Shown: in pieces, positions 62,606 to 64,000 of the stretch
Numbering within the stretch: position 1 is the first letter of the stretch
Layout of the letters: every line of letters starts with the position of its first letter
NCBI GenBank assembly: GCA_003024785.1
Contig: PUQB01000557.1
Coordinates: forward strand, 62,001 to 126,000
DNA length: 64,000 nucleotides
Reading direction: 5' to 3'
Source of the DNA: Selaginella tamariscina
Taxonomy: Eukaryota > Streptophyta > Lycopodiopsida > Selaginellales > Selaginellaceae
Program-made: the position numbers and the translations under genes
Notes under the pieces: generated by a model
Seen by the model: only the letters and a program-made list of their open reading frames with translations
Database searches by the model: none
Told to the model about the DNA's origin: nothing

Positions 62606-63153
62606 AGCAGCTCGCCCAATGTGACATTAGAAGAATCTAACTCACGTATATACATCAGAAAGACTTGATCTTCTTTATTACGGAGATATTTCTTCAAAGA
62701 CATAGTAGAAAGATACTTGTTAGACTCAAGCCTTGTTCCAAACCAAGTGTCTTTCACTCCACTGTACTCAAGCTTCACTCGCTTGATGCTCCACTTGATC
62801 TCAGGATCCACACGCTCCAGCCAGCTCATCCCAAGGATGAGGTCCACACGCGCTAGCTCCGCAAGAAAGAAAGTCTCCACCAGCTGAGTTTTGCCAACCG
62901 TCAGCTGTAACTCCTCCACACAAGCATTCCAGCTCTGTGTGACAGTAGCTGAGCCCTCAATCTCGTATTGAGGCACAGTCTTCATGGGCAAGCTGCACTC
63001 CTGCACTAACTTTGCTGATACAAAGTTATCGCTACTTCCGCTATCCAAGAGGATTCGCACTGGACGTTCACCAAGTTGTCCCTCCACCACAATAGCACGT
63101 GTGTGTGGCTCCTCCCGTGCCATGCAGTTTACCTGTCGAGCAAGAACAGACAA
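62467..63153 (-). CDS. Aspartic protease region of the Ty3/gypsy element
   Basis: [20 protein letters not shown] carries the D-S-G active site, and [20 protein letters not shown] is the downstream conserved part of retropepsin-like proteases in gypsy polyproteins. The frame overlaps the RT stretch and is shifted near 62600. Confidence 0.88.
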   Translation of the reverse strand: MSVLARQVNCMAREEPHTRAIVVEGQLGERPVRILLDSGSSDNFVSAKLVQECSLPMKTVPQYEIEGSATVTQSWNACVEELQLTVGKTQLVETFFLAELARVDLILGMSWLERVDPEIKWSIKRVKLEYSGVKDTWFGTRLESNKYLSTMSLKKYLRNKEDQVFLMYIRELDSSNVTLGELLCKLSLRNLLMSSLLSYLMAYHLQEVWSMRLCWNRVRKPFTVSRSD

Positions 63154-64000
63154 AATTTACCTCGTGGCTTAGAACTATCTCCCTTGTGTTCCTCTCCACG
63201 CTCCATCTCCTGAAGCTTCTTAGGTGTCTCCTTGTCCTTGTCACCATTGAACCCCTTGCCCTTGGGCTTGTTCCTCCTTGGACAATTGGCCTTCCAGTGT
63301 CCCACCTCTCCACACAGGTGGCAACGTTCACTATCAAACACCTTGACAATCTTCTTAGGCCGATTGTCATAAGAACTAGAAGCTACCAGCTTGGACTTCG
63401 GCCTAGCACGATGGCTATTCCCTCTATACTCCTGGTGCTCACGAGGACTTGGAGAGGTGCTCCTACCACGCTTCTTGCCATGTCGCTCATTCTCCTTAAA
63501 CACCTTATCCTCCTCATTTAGCAAGCGAGCATATTCGAACAGCTCCTCTAAAGTCTTGGACTGAATCACCGAGTTAAGATGTCTAAAGTTAGCACTTCGC
63601 AGCCCATCTACAAAATAATCCTTCTGCTGGTTGACAGACACGTCAGGTACACGGCAAAGTAATTGACTCAATTTCTCAATGTAATCGTCCAAGGTCATCT
63701 TCCCTTGCTCTAAATGTCGCAATTCACGCCTTGCATGAGACACATCGAACCGAGGAGCATACTCCTTAAATAGCTCAGAGAACTCCTCCCAAGTTGCAAT
63801 CATCTCCTGGTGAGCTAACTGGCGCTGATTTCGAATGCGTGTCCACCACCTCGCAGCTTTATCCTTCAAGGCTACTGATACAACTATCATAGCCTGCTCG
63901 GTAGTCACTCCCTGTGCAGTGAGCAAGTTCGCTGCTATCTCAAGCCAACTCATAGCCTCATTTGCGGATTCTCTACCGGTAAAAGGTGGAACGCAAGACG
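63129..64000 (-). CDS. Gag of the Ty3/gypsy element (partial)
   Basis: It is open from the window edge through PPFTGRESANEAMSWLEIAA, AARWWTRIRNQR, WEEFSELFKEYAPR and LEQGKMTLDDYIEKLSQLL to the CCHC zinc knuckle CHLCGEVGHWKANC (about 63320) and a Lys-rich tail. The amino end is outside the window. Confidence 0.9.
   Translation of the reverse strand, partial: SCVPPFTGRESANEAMSWLEIAANLLTAQGVTTEQAMIVVSVALKDKAARWWTRIRNQRQLAHQEMIATWEEFSELFKEYAPRFDVSHARRELRHLEQGKMTLDDYIEKLSQLLCRVPDVSVNQQKDYFVDGLRSANFRHLNSVIQSKTLEELFEYARLLNEEDKVFKENERHGKKRGRSTSPSPREHQEYRGNSHRARPKSKLVASSSYDNRPKKIVKVFDSERCHLCGEVGHWKANCPRRNKPKGKGFNGDKDKETPKKLQEMERGEEHKGDSSKPRGKFCLFLLDR

Larger units (their letters stand above)
59850..64000 (-). 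mobile_element. Ty3/gypsy retrotransposon, internal region (5' end outside the window)
   Basis: Gag, protease, RT, RNase H and integrase are present in gypsy order reading from the right edge leftward, followed by a polypurine tract. Domains are long and open with only a few indel breaks between them, so this copy is much younger than the one at 46.6 kb. There is no chromodomain after the integrase. Confidence 0.9.

Noticed and set aside
1..64000. CRISPR arrays, bacterial operons, rRNA genes
   Set aside because: None is present. The tandem repeats are direct minisatellites without spacers, and the genes are spliced eukaryotic genes.

Overview
This is a eukaryotic nuclear window, almost certainly from a streptophyte plant (land plant or close algal relative). 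The genes are split by many short GT-AG introns and encode plant-type products: cytosolic alpha-amylase, a UGT80-type sterol glucosyltransferase, the spliceosomal helicase BRR2 and a PPTC7/PP2C phosphatase. A telo-box sits just upstream of the BRR2 ATG, and the repeats are plant Ty3/gypsy, Ty1/copia and TIR elements. Introns and spacers are AT-rich and full of alternating purine-pyrimidine tracts such as (CA)n, (TA)n and CATATG/ACATGT words. I cannot name the species.

Layout. 1-5.4 kb: a minus-strand gene fusing a PP2C phosphatase to a P-loop NTPase (copy 1), with a repeat (X) on both sides. 5.4-9.8 kb: AT-rich repeats, including one arm of a long-range inverted repeat. 9.8-10.6 kb: a broken zinc-finger/coiled-coil gene. 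11.2-15.7 kb (minus): alpha-amylase with an unusual C-terminal extension. 15.9-29.6 kb: gene-poor DNA holding a trihelix-like relic, a solo LTR with target-site duplication, related LTR pieces, a copia relic and short tandem repeats. 29.7-34.6 kb (+): UGT80 in 15 exons. 35.0-45.5 kb (+): BRR2 in 28 exons, behind a cluster of ACGT (G-box/ABRE-like) motifs. 46.6-50.6 kb: an ancient Ty3/gypsy element with a micro-inversion. 50.9-51.1 kb: the other inverted-repeat arm, abutting a scrap of a third PP2C copy. 51.2-55.9 kb: repeat X with a MITE inside it, then PP2C-NTPase copy 2. 57.2-59.5 kb: a TIR element that has captured exon fragments of at least three unrelated genes. 59.6-64 kb (minus): a younger Ty3/gypsy element running off the window end.

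The most unusual item is the PP2C/P-loop NTPase fusion. Both copies are broken at the domain junction, but by different indels, so comparing them shows that the ancestor was one continuous reading frame. The coding parts of the copies are much more alike than their flanks.

A caution for all gene models: BRR2, UGT80, the amylase and both PP2C-NTPase copies carry many one-base indels, often in homopolymers. BRR2 is normally essential, so many of these may be uncorrected long-read assembly errors rather than real mutations.
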